From assembly GCA_022824685.1 (NCBI GenBank), contig JAJDZJ010000007.1:34795-98794 (forward strand): a stretch of 64,000 nt of DNA. The letters run 5' to 3'. Made by a program: the position numbers and the translations under genes. How positions within the stretch are numbered: position 1 is the first letter of the stretch; the number at the start of each line of letters is the position of its first letter. Of this stretch, positions 38,801 to 48,215 are shown piece by piece. Under the pieces are notes generated by a model, which was not told the origin of the DNA, did not search any database, and saw only the letters and a program-made list of their open reading frames with translations. The stretch is from Caldilineaceae bacterium (GTDB taxonomy: Bacteria > Chloroflexota > Anaerolineae > Caldilineales > Caldilineaceae).

Positions 38801-40350
38801 TGCCGATGGTCCTGAATCTCGCCAACAGGGCAATCTACTTCGCCTACGCCATGCTGTACGTCCGCCTCCTGGGCCCCGAAGGCACCGGCCAGTATGCCTG
38901 GGTAGTCGCCGTTTACGGCATCTTCGAGATTCTCAGCCGCTACGGTCTGGGTACCCTCCTGAACCGCGAAGTGGCCGCCGACAAGAACCAGTCAAGCCGC
39001 TATCTCACCAATGTGTTGGCGCTGCGCTCCCTCCTCTGGGCGGCCTCCTTGCTCCTCATGGGCCTGACCGTCGGCGGTTTCTGGTTCAACAACGACATCG
39101 GGCGGGCAGAGTTGCAGGCAATCGCCGTCTTTGCCCTCGTGATGCTCCTCTCCAACTGGTCCGACGCCTTCAGCAACCTCTTCAACGCCTTCGAAAAAAT
39201 GGAGTACCCATCCGGCCTGGGCATAGCCATGGCACTCCTTCAAGCGGCTCTTGGCGCGCTGGCGCTGCTCCTCGGCTGGGGAATCGTCGGGTTGGCTTGG
39301 ATGGCGCTTCTTGTGAATCTGGTCCAACTGCTGTGGCTGATCTGGATAGTGCGCGCAACCCTCTTCAAGCCCGAATGGAAATGGGACTGGCCGCTGCAGA
39401 GGGAAATGGTCGCCACCAGCGGGCCGTTGATGATCAACCACCTGCTCGCGACCATCTTCTGGCGTATGGACATCTGGATCCTGCGCCCGCTCGCCGGCGC
39501 GGCAAGCGCGGGCCTCTACAGCGCAGCTCTCAAATACGTGGACGGACTCAACATCGTCCCCAGTACATTTACCCTCGCCGTCTTCCCCCTGATGAGTCGC
39601 CTGGCAAGACAGAAGGGCGAAGCGCTCCTCCGTTCATACGTGCTCAGCGTCCGACTGCTATTGGTGGTCAGCTTGCCCATAGCCGTAACGATCACGGCAT
39701 TTGCCTTCCCGCTGATCTCAATTCTTGGTGGCGCCAGGTTCGTCGCCGCCGCCTACGAAGTTCAGCAACTCCCAGCCTTCGCCTGCAGCATTGTCGCGGC
39801 GCTCCTCGGTCCGACAGAATGTAGCGGCTTCAGTGTCCGGGGGGGCTCAGCCCTGGCCCTGCAAGTGATCATATGGAGCATCCCCGTAGGCTTTGTCAAC
39901 AGCGTTACCCAATACGTCCTCATTGCCGCGAATCAGCAACGCTACCTGACCAAGGCTTTTGTTCTTGGCGTGCTCTTCAATCTTGCCGGCAATCTTCTGC
40001 TGATTCCCGTTTTCGGTTTCATCGGCGCGGCCGTCGTGACAATCTTCAGCGAACTCTGCCTGCTCTTCCTCTTCGGACACCGGGTCCGCCGCCACATTGG
40101 CAAAGTCGCATGGCCGGACCTGATCTGGCGGCCAGCAGTATCCGCGACTGCAATGGGCCTGACCCTGTATGGCCTGTCCGCGATCGGGGTCTCCGTGTGG
40201 CTGTCCATCCTGCCCGCTTGGGCCGTCTACGCCGGCGTGCTATCAGTCACCGGCGGCTTTGCCGATGCGGACCTGCGAGCAGCCGGAACGGCACTGCTGC
40301 AAAATCGTCTCGGCTGGCAAATGCAACAGAGCGCCGAGAACGCGCAGTAA
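35893..40350 (+). CDS. YfhO-type membrane protein fused to a Wzx-like flippase
   Basis: A 1485-residue polytopic protein. Residues 1 to about 945 look like YfhO-family proteins: many membrane helices, an aspartate-bearing '[13 protein letters not shown]' loop near the start, and a large extracytoplasmic domain rich in beta strands with 'RAFVAAEA' and 'PGWKAYL' motifs. After a helix near 925-945, residues about 960-1460 form an oligosaccharide flippase with repeated helix pairs ('[11 protein letters not shown]', '[13 protein letters not shown]', '[11 protein letters not shown]'). The two parts normally occur as separate proteins. The frame is continuous with no stop. It probably modifies and moves lipid-linked glycan made by the preceding GT2. 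Confidence 0.85.
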   Translation: MHRLQKFRFDLISLAFLFVFPLIWFAPVLVTGKTLLPYDNLYQFEPWQSMRPDVAPHNGLLSDLVLENAVWKLHVRQTLAQREFPLWNPQLFTGAPFFAAGQASVAYPLSALFYLLPIEAAFGWFTAIQLAIAGLNAYLYARALKLRPVAALFSGVAFQFSGFLVVSVVFTMVIAAASWLPFLLAAIEKVIQKQEEKGPQAFRPVPYVVAGAAAIGLVTLAGHPEFLYYTLLVAGVYTAARLFAAGRRLSQPSSNRSQESPSGDGPRPPRPPRPALLTLARLAGWLLLMPLLGLTAGAVQLLPLLELVQQNFREGSATYRQVIGWAWPDRHILTFFLPDIFGNPSHHHWFDLWTLRWQPAALNYLGEASDTIFWGIKNYVEGGNYLGIAVWLLAALAVAVSVAQPAASENAQASHRPSDARHPFRLPTILFALLALVSLLFAFGTPLYALLFFGLPGWDQLHSPFRWVFPFTLAMSVLGGIGLEQGLAMSAPGKGPRFIAFGPVRFQLKWPAGLLALATIAAGLASLLAFAASYFIPAPFVEAAQRIVEASDLAQAAFSDGRMFWGYQSLGLARFGLFAVVSGLGLWLLLRSGADTSAPPKRSDNSMRRHSLRVRLASTFPYAFVAVLAFDLFLAHGSFNPAVDTSLSPLNNVPPAVQFINQREKAGSNSEVRYPLFRFTTFDAPGSKTFNANVGMYYGWQDIRGYDSIILKQYVELMNRVADQSGELLYNRIAPIYASAAPENRGNPFAALENPLLDLLGVKYILSELVVPNANSWTKIYEDDAMRVYENLEVLPRAFVAAEATVLPPAEQPLQETDLRRTVFIEEQPDDANALNPANPQLAEATISRYTANTVFVDLNLNDRGWLVLTDAYFPGWKAYLRPFASDESDERELTIHRANSAFRAVYLPEGGQWTVRFTYSPMSFKLGLYVSFLATMVCLLLLSWWAWGRYFRPEDAANQARTVAKNSVVPMVLNLANRAIYFAYAMLYVRLLGPEGTGQYAWVVAVYGIFEILSRYGLGTLLNREVAADKNQSSRYLTNVLALRSLLWAASLLLMGLTVGGFWFNNDIGRAELQAIAVFALVMLLSNWSDAFSNLFNAFEKMEYPSGLGIAMALLQAALGALALLLGWGIVGLAWMALLVNLVQLLWLIWIVRATLFKPEWKWDWPLQREMVATSGPLMINHLLATIFWRMDIWILRPLAGAASAGLYSAALKYVDGLNIVPSTFTLAVFPLMSRLARQKGEALLRSYVLSVRLLLVVSLPIAVTITAFAFPLISILGGARFVAAAYEVQQLPAFACSIVAALLGPTECSGFSVRGGSALALQVIIWSIPVGFVNSVTQYVLIAANQQRYLTKAFVLGVLFNLAGNLLLIPVFGFIGAAVVTIFSELCLLFLFGHRVRRHIGKVAWPDLIWRPAVSATAMGLTLYGLSAIGVSVWLSILPAWAVYAGVLSVTGGFADADLRAAGTALLQNRLGWQMQQSAENAQ

Positions 40351-40383
40351 AGGCCCGCAAGCCCGCGCCGACCCTGGGCTAAC

Positions 40384-40761
40384 CTAAACTTGGGCCCGCC
40401 AGGGCAACACCGTGAGGCCGTTGGCCTCCAACCATTCAGGGTCCGGTCCGGCCCACCCGAAACGGGCAAGGTCGACGCGGCCATCGGGCAGAAACTGAAT
40501 CCCCTCCTCCGCCAGGCGTCTTCGCTGACGACCCGTAGCCTGTGGATCGCCGCGCGGGCTGATGCCGCCCTTGCTATTGACGACTCGCTGCCAGGGGATG
40601 TCGGTGTCCGACGGCAATCCAGCAAGCGCATATCCGGTCATCCGCGGCGTCGGAGCGCCCACAATCCACGCTACCTGCCCATACGTGGCCACGCGCCCTC
40701 GCGGAATCCTACGCACGACCAGCAGAATCCATTCGTATATGCTTCGCCCTTCCTCTGTCAT
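40384..40761 (-). CDS. Alkyltransferase-like (ATL) protein, MGMT family
   Basis: A 125-residue homologue of the O6-alkylguanine-DNA alkyltransferase C-terminal domain. The usual active-site PCHRV is PWQRV here, with Trp57 in place of the reactive Cys. This makes it an ATL protein, which binds O6-alkylguanine and hands it to nucleotide excision repair instead of repairing it. The DNA-binding 'IPRGRVATYGQVA' helix and 'VNSKGGI' loop are intact. It stands alone, converging on the big fusion gene. Confidence 0.88.
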   Translation of the reverse strand: MTEEGRSIYEWILLVVRRIPRGRVATYGQVAWIVGAPTPRMTGYALAGLPSDTDIPWQRVVNSKGGISPRGDPQATGRQRRRLAEEGIQFLPDGRVDLARFGWAGPDPEWLEANGLTVLPWRAQV

Positions 40762-40917
40762 CCTCCTTCCTCCTCCTCACACCTCCAACTGTAAAGCCCC
40801 CAATTCTGGGCCTGTGCCTGGCCGGTTCTTCTGCGGGAAAGCGTGTTCCCTTCACGACCCGCCGTAACGACTGACGCCGGTTTGGCAAAATGTCCGCCCG
40901 CGACTATCCTTGCATCC

Positions 40918-41823
40918 ATGGACGTCTCGTTCCGGTCACTCCTGACGAACTGGGAACTCTTCCCCGGCTCCGTAGCGGCCCTGCTTCTCCTCTTTCTTCC
41001 CTACCTCTGGGCATGGCGGCGGCTGAGGCGCGTGCGCGCGCCTCTTGCATCCCTCGGCCGCCTGATTAGTTTCCTCGCAGGAACGCTCTTTCTTGCCCTT
41101 GCCTTCCTGTCGCCGCTTGTCGCGCTGCAGCAGGAACTGCTAATCGGCAGGACCGCCCAACAAATTCTCATCGGTCTGCTGGCCCCGCCCCTCCTCTGGC
41201 TGGCCTGTCCCGCACATGTCATTCTTCGCAGCTTGCCCGCGCCTGCCCGGCGTTGGGTCACACGCCAGTTGAAGGCTTCTTCGCCGTTCGGGCGCTCCAT
41301 TCGCCGCGCCACACACCCCCTCGTAGTCTGGATGCTGGCTTTCAGCGTCTTCCTGCTCTGGCACGAGCCCGGCATCGCCAACCGGCTCCTCGCCAATCCC
41401 GCGGCCTATCGGCTTTCCCTGTGGGGTGTCTGGTTCACCTACATGCTCTTCTGGTGGTATCCCATCGGTACCGGTCCCCGTCTGCGCTCCGCCATGCACC
41501 CCGGCATCGCCTTCCTCTATGTCATCATCGGCGGCGAAGTGCCCAATATGGTGACAGGCGTGACCCTTGCCTTCCGTCAGACGCCGGCCTACAGCTACTA
41601 CGCCGCCCGCGTGCCGGTTGACGGGCTGACAACGCTTCAGGATCAGATGATCAGCGGGGGCATGATCTGGTTTCTCGGCAGCATCGTCTACGTCGCCATC
41701 GCCGTAGCCCTCTTGGGCCGAGTCTTCCGCAACTTCGAGGCGCCTAAACCTCCGCCCATCAGCTGGGAGGCGACCAAACGTACGATCGCGCCTGGCCTGG
41801 AACATCGCGTTCTTGGCCCCTGA
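40918..41823 (+). CDS. ctaG: Cytochrome c oxidase assembly protein CtaG (caa3 type)
   Basis: A 301-residue membrane protein with about seven helices. Motifs of the caa3_CtaG family are visible: 'PLVALQQELLIGRTAQQILIG', 'LLWHEPGI', and 'LRSAMHPGIAFLYV'. These helices include histidines in 'HEPG' and 'MHPG' that are likely metal-binding. The protein helps assemble the caa3 oxidase, so with SCO it points to aerobic respiration. The ATG at 40918 places the start just before the first helix. Confidence 0.85.
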   Translation: MDVSFRSLLTNWELFPGSVAALLLLFLPYLWAWRRLRRVRAPLASLGRLISFLAGTLFLALAFLSPLVALQQELLIGRTAQQILIGLLAPPLLWLACPAHVILRSLPAPARRWVTRQLKASSPFGRSIRRATHPLVVWMLAFSVFLLWHEPGIANRLLANPAAYRLSLWGVWFTYMLFWWYPIGTGPRLRSAMHPGIAFLYVIIGGEVPNMVTGVTLAFRQTPAYSYYAARVPVDGLTTLQDQMISGGMIWFLGSIVYVAIAVALLGRVFRNFEAPKPPPISWEATKRTIAPGLEHRVLGP

Positions 41824-41985
41824 CAGGAGTGAATGCCGGGGCTGGCCAGCCAGTGTGAAACCACAGTAGGCACGCAAGGACTCTTTCCGCTCTCCAAGCA
41901 CGACTCGAAAGCCGGTGAATAAGTGAAGGGTGCACGCAATAAAAGGCCGCGCAGCCCTCAAACCCAATTGCCAGAAAAAAACTTC

Positions 41986-44064
41986 ATGCGCAAGGAAAGA
42001 ACCCTTATCTGTAATTTCAGATTCATCCCCGCCATCCTCACATGCGCCCTCTTTCTTGCCGCATGTTCCCCTCTCACAGATATCCTCTTCCAAGAAGGCA
42101 GCAACACGAGCGCCGGCGCACAGATCGAGGTGCTAAGCCAGGATACGGCAAGTTCTGCGCCCCAATCCGCAGACCGTGAAACCCCGACCCCGCTCGAGGC
42201 TTCCGCGTCGCTGCGCCAGCCAATCGCGCTCGTATCAACGTCACAAGCGCGACAGCCCGTGTCAGTGCCAACTCGCGACCTGCGCGACTTGGCCCTCCGC
42301 CTCCGTCCCGGCGTGGACCATATCCCACAGATAGCGCAAGGCGCAAACTACGCCGTCGGCGACAGCATCTCCTTTTGGGTGGCCAATGTCGATGACAATG
42401 AACACTTTCAAATTGAAGCTGAGCTGCTCTACAAAAACGATGTGGTCTACATCTGGGCCGAGCGGGGCCACCAACTCGACCCTGATGAGATGGCAGCGTC
42501 GGCTGACAGGTTCGCCCAAAAAATCTATCCGCAGGTACGCGCCTTCTTTGGCAAAGAGCCGAATCCGGGGATCGACGATGACCCGCGTCTACACATCCTC
42601 CACGCCGCCCGATTGGGGCGGGGTATCGCCGGCTACTTCAGCAGCGCCGACGCCTTCAGCGCCCTCGCCAATCCCTTCTCCAACCAGAAAGAAGTGTTCA
42701 CCATCAGCCTGGACTGGCTGAGTAGACTGCGCGACCTGGAAATCTACGAGACGGTCCTGGCCCATGAGTTTCAGCACATGGTCCACTGGAACAACGATCG
42801 CAATGAGGAGACCTGGGTCAACGAGGGCATGAGTGAGCTGGCCCAGGAGGTCGCCGGCTATCCCCCCGACACAGGCTTCGCCCGCATCTACACCAGCAAT
42901 CCCGATACCCAGCTCAACACCTGGAATCTCGATCCGCATGACACCGGCAGGCATTACGGAGCAGCCTACCTGTACATGGTCTACTTCCTTCAACGATTCG
43001 GCGAAGAAATGACGAAAGCAGTCGTGTCCCAATCCGCGAACGGAACACGCGGCTTTGACCTCGCATTGCAGCAGGCCGGAATGGACCTCTCCTTCGAAGA
43101 TGTCTTCGCCGACTGGGTTGTGGCAAACTACGTTCAAGACTTCGACGCGCTCGAACAACAAGGCATCGTCGGCTACAGGCAGCCCCTGGACCTCCAGCCG
43201 GTAGTAGAAGAATCGGTCCGGAACGTGCCGCAGACAACACTCGCAGGGACGGTGCGCAACTTTGGCGTGGATTACATTTCTCTCCGGGGACGCGGCGACG
43301 CCAGCGTGATCTTTCGCGGCAATACCGCAACCCGTTTTGCCGATGTCGGACATGACAGCGGCAATCGTGCATGGTGGAGCAACCGGTCCGACGATTCCGA
43401 CCTGCGCCTGACCCGTGAATTCGACTTCTCAGACCTGGACCCCGGCGAAGCGCTGACGATGAGCGTCCGGATGTGGTATGACATCGAAGTGGACTACGAC
43501 TACGGCTATCTGCTTGCCAGCCGCGATGGCCTCAAATGGGACATCATTCCAGGCCAGCGCACAACGACCCACAACCCCAGCGGAAACAGTTTTGGCCCCG
43601 CCTTTACGGGGCAAAGCGCGGACTCGCCGGGGGACGCGGCTCCCATCTGGGTCCAGGAGTCCTTTGATCTGGGGGCCTACGCCGGCGAAAAGGTACTCTT
43701 GCGCTTTGAATACGTTACCGATGATGCCGTGAACGCGCCTGGCTGGTTCATCGACCAGGTCGAAATCCCCGCAATTGACTACACTGCAAGCTGGGAAAAC
43801 GATGTCGACAACTGGGAGAGCGAAGGCTGGATCTTGACGGACAACCGGCTGCCGCAGGAGTGGCTCGTGCAGATCATGGTCTTCCAGGACGGGAAACTGA
43901 TCCACTTCGAACGTCCGCCGGTGGGCGATGACGGTACAGTCCGTTTTGCAATGAAGGGATTGAACAACCGCAGCGAAGTGATCCTCGCGATCAGCGGTCT
44001 GACGCCGGTGACCACCGAGGAGGCTATCTACGACCTAAGAGTCGAGAGGCTGCCGGAACCATGA
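41986..44064 (+). CDS. Secreted zinc metallopeptidase lipoprotein (HEFQH)
   Basis: A protein of about 692 residues. A lipoprotein signal ends in 'LFLAAC', so it is anchored outside the cell. The zinc motif HEFQH lies at about residues 260-264, and a third ligand is likely the Glu in 'NEGMSELAQ' downstream, as in gluzincin-type peptidases. C-terminal beta-sandwich domains contain 'GWFIDQVEI', a feature shared with immune-inhibitor-A (M6) proteins. It could cut host or environmental proteins; the substrate is unknown. A GTG at 41923 is an alternative start. CtaG precedes it. Confidence 0.8.
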   Translation: MRKERTLICNFRFIPAILTCALFLAACSPLTDILFQEGSNTSAGAQIEVLSQDTASSAPQSADRETPTPLEASASLRQPIALVSTSQARQPVSVPTRDLRDLALRLRPGVDHIPQIAQGANYAVGDSISFWVANVDDNEHFQIEAELLYKNDVVYIWAERGHQLDPDEMAASADRFAQKIYPQVRAFFGKEPNPGIDDDPRLHILHAARLGRGIAGYFSSADAFSALANPFSNQKEVFTISLDWLSRLRDLEIYETVLAHEFQHMVHWNNDRNEETWVNEGMSELAQEVAGYPPDTGFARIYTSNPDTQLNTWNLDPHDTGRHYGAAYLYMVYFLQRFGEEMTKAVVSQSANGTRGFDLALQQAGMDLSFEDVFADWVVANYVQDFDALEQQGIVGYRQPLDLQPVVEESVRNVPQTTLAGTVRNFGVDYISLRGRGDASVIFRGNTATRFADVGHDSGNRAWWSNRSDDSDLRLTREFDFSDLDPGEALTMSVRMWYDIEVDYDYGYLLASRDGLKWDIIPGQRTTTHNPSGNSFGPAFTGQSADSPGDAAPIWVQESFDLGAYAGEKVLLRFEYVTDDAVNAPGWFIDQVEIPAIDYTASWENDVDNWESEGWILTDNRLPQEWLVQIMVFQDGKLIHFERPPVGDDGTVRFAMKGLNNRSEVILAISGLTPVTTEEAIYDLRVERLPEP

Positions 44065-44103
44065 GCCCATGCCAGTTTCAGCCCCAACACGGACTCGCCT
44101 GGT

Positions 44104-44652
44104 TCATCGTTCCCGCCTACCCGTTCGAACGCGGATAAACCGTGACAATCCCAGACCAAGTATGAAACCGGCGGCAACATCCCCAATGTAGTGAATGTTC
44201 AACGCAACTCTTGCCCAGCCGATCCAAACAACCAGCAGCGGCGCCAACCTGCCTGCGCCCGGCCAGAATGCCGTGGCCCACGCCAGAATGACCCCGCAGC
44301 GCACGCCATGGCCGCTGGGAAAACTATGTTTGTCAACGCCGCCCCCGTATAAGAACTGACCGCTGCCCGGGCGGGAGCGCCGCACCAACTGTTTGACGAG
44401 CATCGTACTCGCAACGCCGCTGACCAAAGAAATGATCCAGCCCACCAGGGCGCTCCGCCGTTCCCTATCCCCGTCGGACTTTCGCCACAGCAGAAGCGTT
44501 ACCAGCAGCCAGACAACCGTGTCTCCCAAATGCGCGCCGACATGAGCCAGCCAAAAGAGAGGGTGCCGCTTCGTCATCTGATCTTCACGCAGCGCCGTGC
44601 GCGCGCTGTAAACTTCATCCATCCCGCTCAACGCATCCAACAGCCTGGCCAT
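44104..44652 (-). CDS. PAP2-family membrane phosphatase
   Basis: A 182-residue membrane phosphatase. The three family motifs are present: K-x6-RP ('KQLVRRSRP'), PSGH, and the R-x5-H-x3-D motif in 'RVALNIHYIGD'. Members hydrolyse lipid phosphates such as undecaprenyl diphosphate or phosphatidate. The upstream nucleotidyltransferase gene ends 2 bp before it, and the pair is probably one unit. Confidence 0.87.
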   Translation of the reverse strand: MARLLDALSGMDEVYSARTALREDQMTKRHPLFWLAHVGAHLGDTVVWLLVTLLLWRKSDGDRERRSALVGWIISLVSGVASTMLVKQLVRRSRPGSGQFLYGGGVDKHSFPSGHGVRCGVILAWATAFWPGAGRLAPLLVVWIGWARVALNIHYIGDVAAGFILGLGLSRFIRVRTGRRER

Positions 44653-44654
44653 CC

Positions 44655-45521
44655 TCAGACCCCGCCCTCGTCCACCGCTCTCCCCCGCACGCGCCTGTTC
44701 GCAGGATGGTCTGGACTCCTCTCCAGGTAGGCCCGTACCTGCGCCAGCTGCTCCGGCTTGTCTACGTCCATACCCGCCTCTGCCAGCGGCAACACCACCG
44801 GCCCGCCGCGTATGCCGGCGATCCGGTAGGCGACGTCAAGCATGTCATCCATGCCCAGCCGCCGAAACAAAAACTTGACCAGCGTTGGCAGTCCCAGCTT
44901 CCATACCTGCGCCAGAATATTCTTGCGGTTTTCGATGAAGTATCGAATGCTATCCTGAATCTGGAAACCCGCCGATAAGCGCCCCAAGTAGAGATCGCTG
45001 CTGCAAAAGGACCCCTCGCGCAGTGGCAGATACGTGCGTCTACTGTCAGGAAATGCCGCAAGCATCACCTCCTTGCGGACGACGCCCCAGTAAACGTCCA
45101 AAGTATAGGGTTCGCAGCCCTTGATAAAACTGTCGACGATCTGTCCTGTCAATAGGGCGATGTCGGCAGATAACGCGAGGATATACCGGTCGTGCGCATT
45201 CAATTCCTGGAGTTTTCGCAGGCCGGCATTCTGGCTGGCCCAAAGGTTGGGTTGATTTGGCACAAAATGCACATCGACGCCGAAATCAATCTCATTCGGC
45301 TCTAAGCCGACAACGACGATTTCTCCGATCCGGTCGCTCTCGGCCAGCGCCTGAACCACATGCCAGGCCATTGGCATTCCTGCCAGTGGCGCCAGCGACT
45401 TGTGCGCGACGCCTGTCGCCGCGCTCACTCGATCCAGGCTGTCAGGGTCGTAACCTGCTGTGATGAATGCGTCGAACCGTTTCTGCAAAGCGCCCCCTTC
45501 TCGCGAAATTGTTCCGATCAA
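44655..45521 (-). CDS. NTP-transferase (MobA-like) domain protein
   Basis: A 288-residue protein with a nucleotidyltransferase fold. It opens with 'DAFITAGYDPDSL' rather than the usual GGxGxR loop. 'HKSLAPLAGMPMAWHVVQAL' follows, and 'ILALSADIALLTG' carries the acidic metal residue. A C-terminal region beginning near residue 200 is unlike canonical MobA. It may activate a sugar or alcohol phosphate for a lipid head group, which would fit the neighbouring PAP2 phosphatase, but this is a guess. Confidence 0.7.
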   Translation of the reverse strand: MIGTISREGGALQKRFDAFITAGYDPDSLDRVSAATGVAHKSLAPLAGMPMAWHVVQALAESDRIGEIVVVGLEPNEIDFGVDVHFVPNQPNLWASQNAGLRKLQELNAHDRYILALSADIALLTGQIVDSFIKGCEPYTLDVYWGVVRKEVMLAAFPDSRRTYLPLREGSFCSSDLYLGRLSAGFQIQDSIRYFIENRKNILAQVWKLGLPTLVKFLFRRLGMDDMLDVAYRIAGIRGGPVVLPLAEAGMDVDKPEQLAQVRAYLERSPDHPANRRVRGRAVDEGGV

Positions 45522-45617
45522 GCATTGGCCAAATTCTAGCGGCCGGGGGAGTCCTGCATCCTTCAGCCAGCCATGGACGCATCTGAACGGTTCCTTCTGA
45601 CCACCGGTGAGGCCAGT

Positions 45618-45824
45618 CTACCGCCGCTTCGCCCGGTCGATCGCAATGCGCAGCCTGTACTCTTCTGCCATCAACCGTTCGACCTCACTTTCCAGCCGCC
45701 CCCGTTGGCGCCGTTGATACGGTCCATCAGCGCTACCGATCGCCTCCAGTTGCCGCTGGGCTTTCGTCAGTTTTCGCAAGACTTCCTGCTTATGAGCGAT
45801 CAGCGATTCCCGGTCATCATTCAT
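45618..45824 (-). CDS. Small coiled-coil protein, function unknown
   Basis: A 68-residue charged, helical protein with alternating Arg/Lys and Glu, looking like a short coiled coil. The ATG at 45824 overlaps the tatC stop by 8 bp, so it is translationally coupled to tatC. No family is recognised. The nucleotidyltransferase gene starts 96 bp further on, on the same strand. Confidence 0.55.
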   Translation of the reverse strand: MNDDRESLIAHKQEVLRKLTKAQRQLEAIGSADGPYQRRQRGRLESEVERLMAEEYRLRIAIDRAKRR

Positions 45825-46599
45825 CGCCGCCCCAATCCATCTCATCGTAATCTCGCGGCGCACGCGGCTTGTAGAGCAAATAGGCCAGCCCCACTCCGAG
45901 AAAAAAGAGACTGATCAGCGGCAACATGACGATCGTCATATTGATCGGGTCAATGGTCGGCGTGATCATCGCCGCAACCACGGAGATGATCACGATCGCC
46001 TGTCGCCACATCCCAAGCAGACGGGGACCGCTAACAAGACCAATGCGCGCAAGAAATGCGATTACAAGTGGGGTCTCGAATGCAACGCCTATCCAGAATA
46101 CAATGCGGGTGAAGAATCCAACGTAGCGGTCGACCGTCCACTCCTGATCAATTACGTCTCCTAAAAAATTCTGGAGGAAGCCGACCGCAACCGGCAACAT
46201 GACAAAATTGGCAAACGCAGCGCCGCCGAAAAATAGGACCATCACCCCTGGCAGAAGCAGGAATAGGGCGCGCTTTTCGTGGGGATAGAGACCCGGGGCA
46301 ATAAATGCAACGATCTGGTAAACCAGGACCGGCATCGCGACAATCACGCCCATTACAAACATGACCTTAAAAAACACAAAGATCGTGTCTGTCGGACCAA
46401 TCGCGATCAGCTTTTCATCAACGGGGCTCGTTATGAACGCAATGACAGGCTCAACGAAGAAAACACTGGCTAAGACGCCGAATAGCAGCGCCCCCACAAT
46501 CCAGATCATCCGGTTGCGAAGCTCCGCCAAATGGTCCAGCAGCCCCATCCGGCTGCCGTCAAATGGATCCATGTCCAGAGGCGCAGCCTCTTGTGTCAC
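45817..46599 (-). CDS. tatC: Sec-independent protein translocase TatC
   Basis: A 260-residue core subunit with six membrane helices that recognises twin-arginine signal peptides. The family features 'HLAELRNRMIW' near residues 23-33 and 'FETPLVIAFLARIG' near 173-187 are visible. The start is a GTG at 46599 in a GTGA overlap with the tatB stop. It is encoded with tatB; no separate tatA lies in this window, so a single TatA/B-type partner may serve. Confidence 0.95.
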   Translation of the reverse strand: MTQEAAPLDMDPFDGSRMGLLDHLAELRNRMIWIVGALLFGVLASVFFVEPVIAFITSPVDEKLIAIGPTDTIFVFFKVMFVMGVIVAMPVLVYQIVAFIAPGLYPHEKRALFLLLPGVMVLFFGGAAFANFVMLPVAVGFLQNFLGDVIDQEWTVDRYVGFFTRIVFWIGVAFETPLVIAFLARIGLVSGPRLLGMWRQAIVIISVVAAMITPTIDPINMTIVMLPLISLFFLGVGLAYLLYKPRAPRDYDEMDWGGDE

Positions 46600-47540
46600 A
46601 GTTGCGTCTCCTCAGTTCCTTCGCCCTCTGCTTCCTCCGTCACCGCAGCCACCCTGTCCTTGTCAGCGTCCACAGACTCTTCACCTGCTTGGACAGCTGC
46701 TTCGGTAACCGCTCCCTCCGAACCATGGCCATCCAGCCCGGCCGGCAACGAAGCCTCCACAGCTTCGCCCGATTCTGCGCGAACGATCTCGTTTTCGTCC
46801 GAGTCTGAAGCCGACTCCTGACCCTGCTTCTGTTCGGCAAGCGCCTGCCGCCGATCCTCCGCCCGCCGCTGGGCGCGCTTGTTTCGCTCCTCAAGGTAGG
46901 AGGAGTCCGCCCCACTGGCCTTCGACTGTCTCTTTGCCCGCTGCTGCTTTCGCAACTCCGACAGCGTCTTGACGCCGCGCTTCTGGGTGCTCCCCGCATT
47001 GCTGCGAGAAGCGGCGCCCGCCGCGCTCCTGGTCGAACTCGCCCGCGGCGCAGACGGTATGGCCGTCCCTGCCGCGCGAGTCCCTGTCCCTTTCTTCTCG
47101 CTCCCCTGCCGCCCGTTCGCCGAGGCCGCCGCGTTCAAGTCCGACAAGGCCGGTGGGGTAGCTGACGCCTGCTCAACCTTTTCTTCGCTGGACCCTGCCA
47201 GCGCAGACTCCGCTGCCTGGGCAGGTTGAGACGGGGCGGATGTCTGTTTCCCCGCTGTGGACGTGGTCTGGCTGGCCCCTTGACCGATGGATTTCTCCTC
47301 TTCCTCCTCCTCGTCGTCGCCCATCAACTCTTTCATATGGAAACTGGGATCGAGTTCCCGCAGGTCCCCGATCTCTTCGTTCACCTGGCGCGTTAGGTCG
47401 CCCGAAAGCCTCTGCAGGCGTCGAATGAAGGACAGAACGTCTCTTGTTACTTTGGGCAGCCTTTCCGGGCCGAGAAATATCAGGGCAAATATCAATATGA
47501 AGACAAACTCAAGTACGCCAATGCCAAAGATGCTGTTCAT
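46596..47540 (-). CDS. tatB: Tat translocase subunit TatB/TatA-like with long tail
   Basis: A 314-residue protein. One membrane helix (about 8-22) is followed by the FLGPERLP hinge and an amphipathic helix, the standard TatA/B core (residues 1-65). The remaining 230 residues are low in complexity and very rich in Ser, Ala, Glu and Lys, far longer than the 90-180 residues usual for TatB. The tail may be flexible and exposed in the cytoplasm. It starts 8 bp after nusB and ends in the overlap with tatC. TatB is likelier than TatA because of the single copy and length. Confidence 0.9.
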   Translation of the reverse strand: MNSIFGIGVLEFVFILIFALIFLGPERLPKVTRDVLSFIRRLQRLSGDLTRQVNEEIGDLRELDPSFHMKELMGDDEEEEEEKSIGQGASQTTSTAGKQTSAPSQPAQAAESALAGSSEEKVEQASATPPALSDLNAAASANGRQGSEKKGTGTRAAGTAIPSAPRASSTRSAAGAASRSNAGSTQKRGVKTLSELRKQQRAKRQSKASGADSSYLEERNKRAQRRAEDRRQALAEQKQGQESASDSDENEIVRAESGEAVEASLPAGLDGHGSEGAVTEAAVQAGEESVDADKDRVAAVTEEAEGEGTEETQL

Positions 47541-47548
47541 GCCAAATG

Positions 47549-48211
47549 TTACCGGCTCACCTGTCTGGATTCAGTCGGCAGAGAAATTTCGCGCAGCGCT
47601 GTGCCGAGGACACCGTTTATGAATCTCGCGCTGTTGTCACTGCCAAACGTCTTGGCCAACTCCACCGCTTCATTGATCACCACCTTGGGCGGCGCGTCCG
47701 CATCCGGGCTGGACAACTCAAATATGGAAAGGCGCAGCACATTGCGATCCACAATCGCCAACTTCCCTACCGGCCATTCCGGCGCATAGCGGCCGATCAG
47801 CGAATCCAGGTCTGCCCTGTAGCGAATGACGCCGCTGATCAGCCAGTACAGAAATGCCAGCGTCTCGGCGCTAAACTGTTCATCTTGCTGGCGGTAGTCC
47901 AAGGCGATGCCCGGCCGGTGATCGGTGCAATCCACCTCATAGAGCACCTGCAACGCCGCACGCCGAGCACGCCGCCGCTCGGCCGGTCGGGCTACGACAC
48001 TGGCTCCGCCGCTGCCCTGCTCCGCTATATCTGCCACGGCACCGTTTGCGCCATTTTCCACTTTGTGAACTCCCGTGCGGATCTGCCTGGTCGCGACACC
48101 CGCCCCCAATTCAGATGGATCTGTGCCCGCGCGAGAAGGATCGGCTATTCTCGTTGGCTCCATGAGCTGCTGCGTATCGTCTACCATAGTCCCCGGAATG
48201 TCAACCTGCAA
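47549..48211 (-). CDS. nusB: Transcription antitermination factor NusB
   Basis: A 220-residue NusB protein. The helical core begins 'RRRARRAALQVLYEVD' near residue 77 and continues with 'VDRNVLRLSIFEL', 'VVINEAVELAKTFGSDNSARFINGVLG', the RNA- and NusE-binding surface. The first 75 residues are a low-complexity tail, absent from typical NusB proteins (about 140 residues). A shorter GTG start cannot be ruled out. It starts 4 bp after fabG and precedes tatB by 8 bp. Confidence 0.93.
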   Translation of the reverse strand: MQVDIPGTMVDDTQQLMEPTRIADPSRAGTDPSELGAGVATRQIRTGVHKVENGANGAVADIAEQGSGGASVVARPAERRRARRAALQVLYEVDCTDHRPGIALDYRQQDEQFSAETLAFLYWLISGVIRYRADLDSLIGRYAPEWPVGKLAIVDRNVLRLSIFELSSPDADAPPKVVINEAVELAKTFGSDNSARFINGVLGTALREISLPTESRQVSR

Positions 48212-48215
48212 TTGA

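Noticed and set aside
40384..40761. Active O6-alkylguanine-DNA methyltransferase
   Set aside because: The active-site Cys is Trp57, so it is an alkyltransferase-like protein and not a repair methyltransferase.
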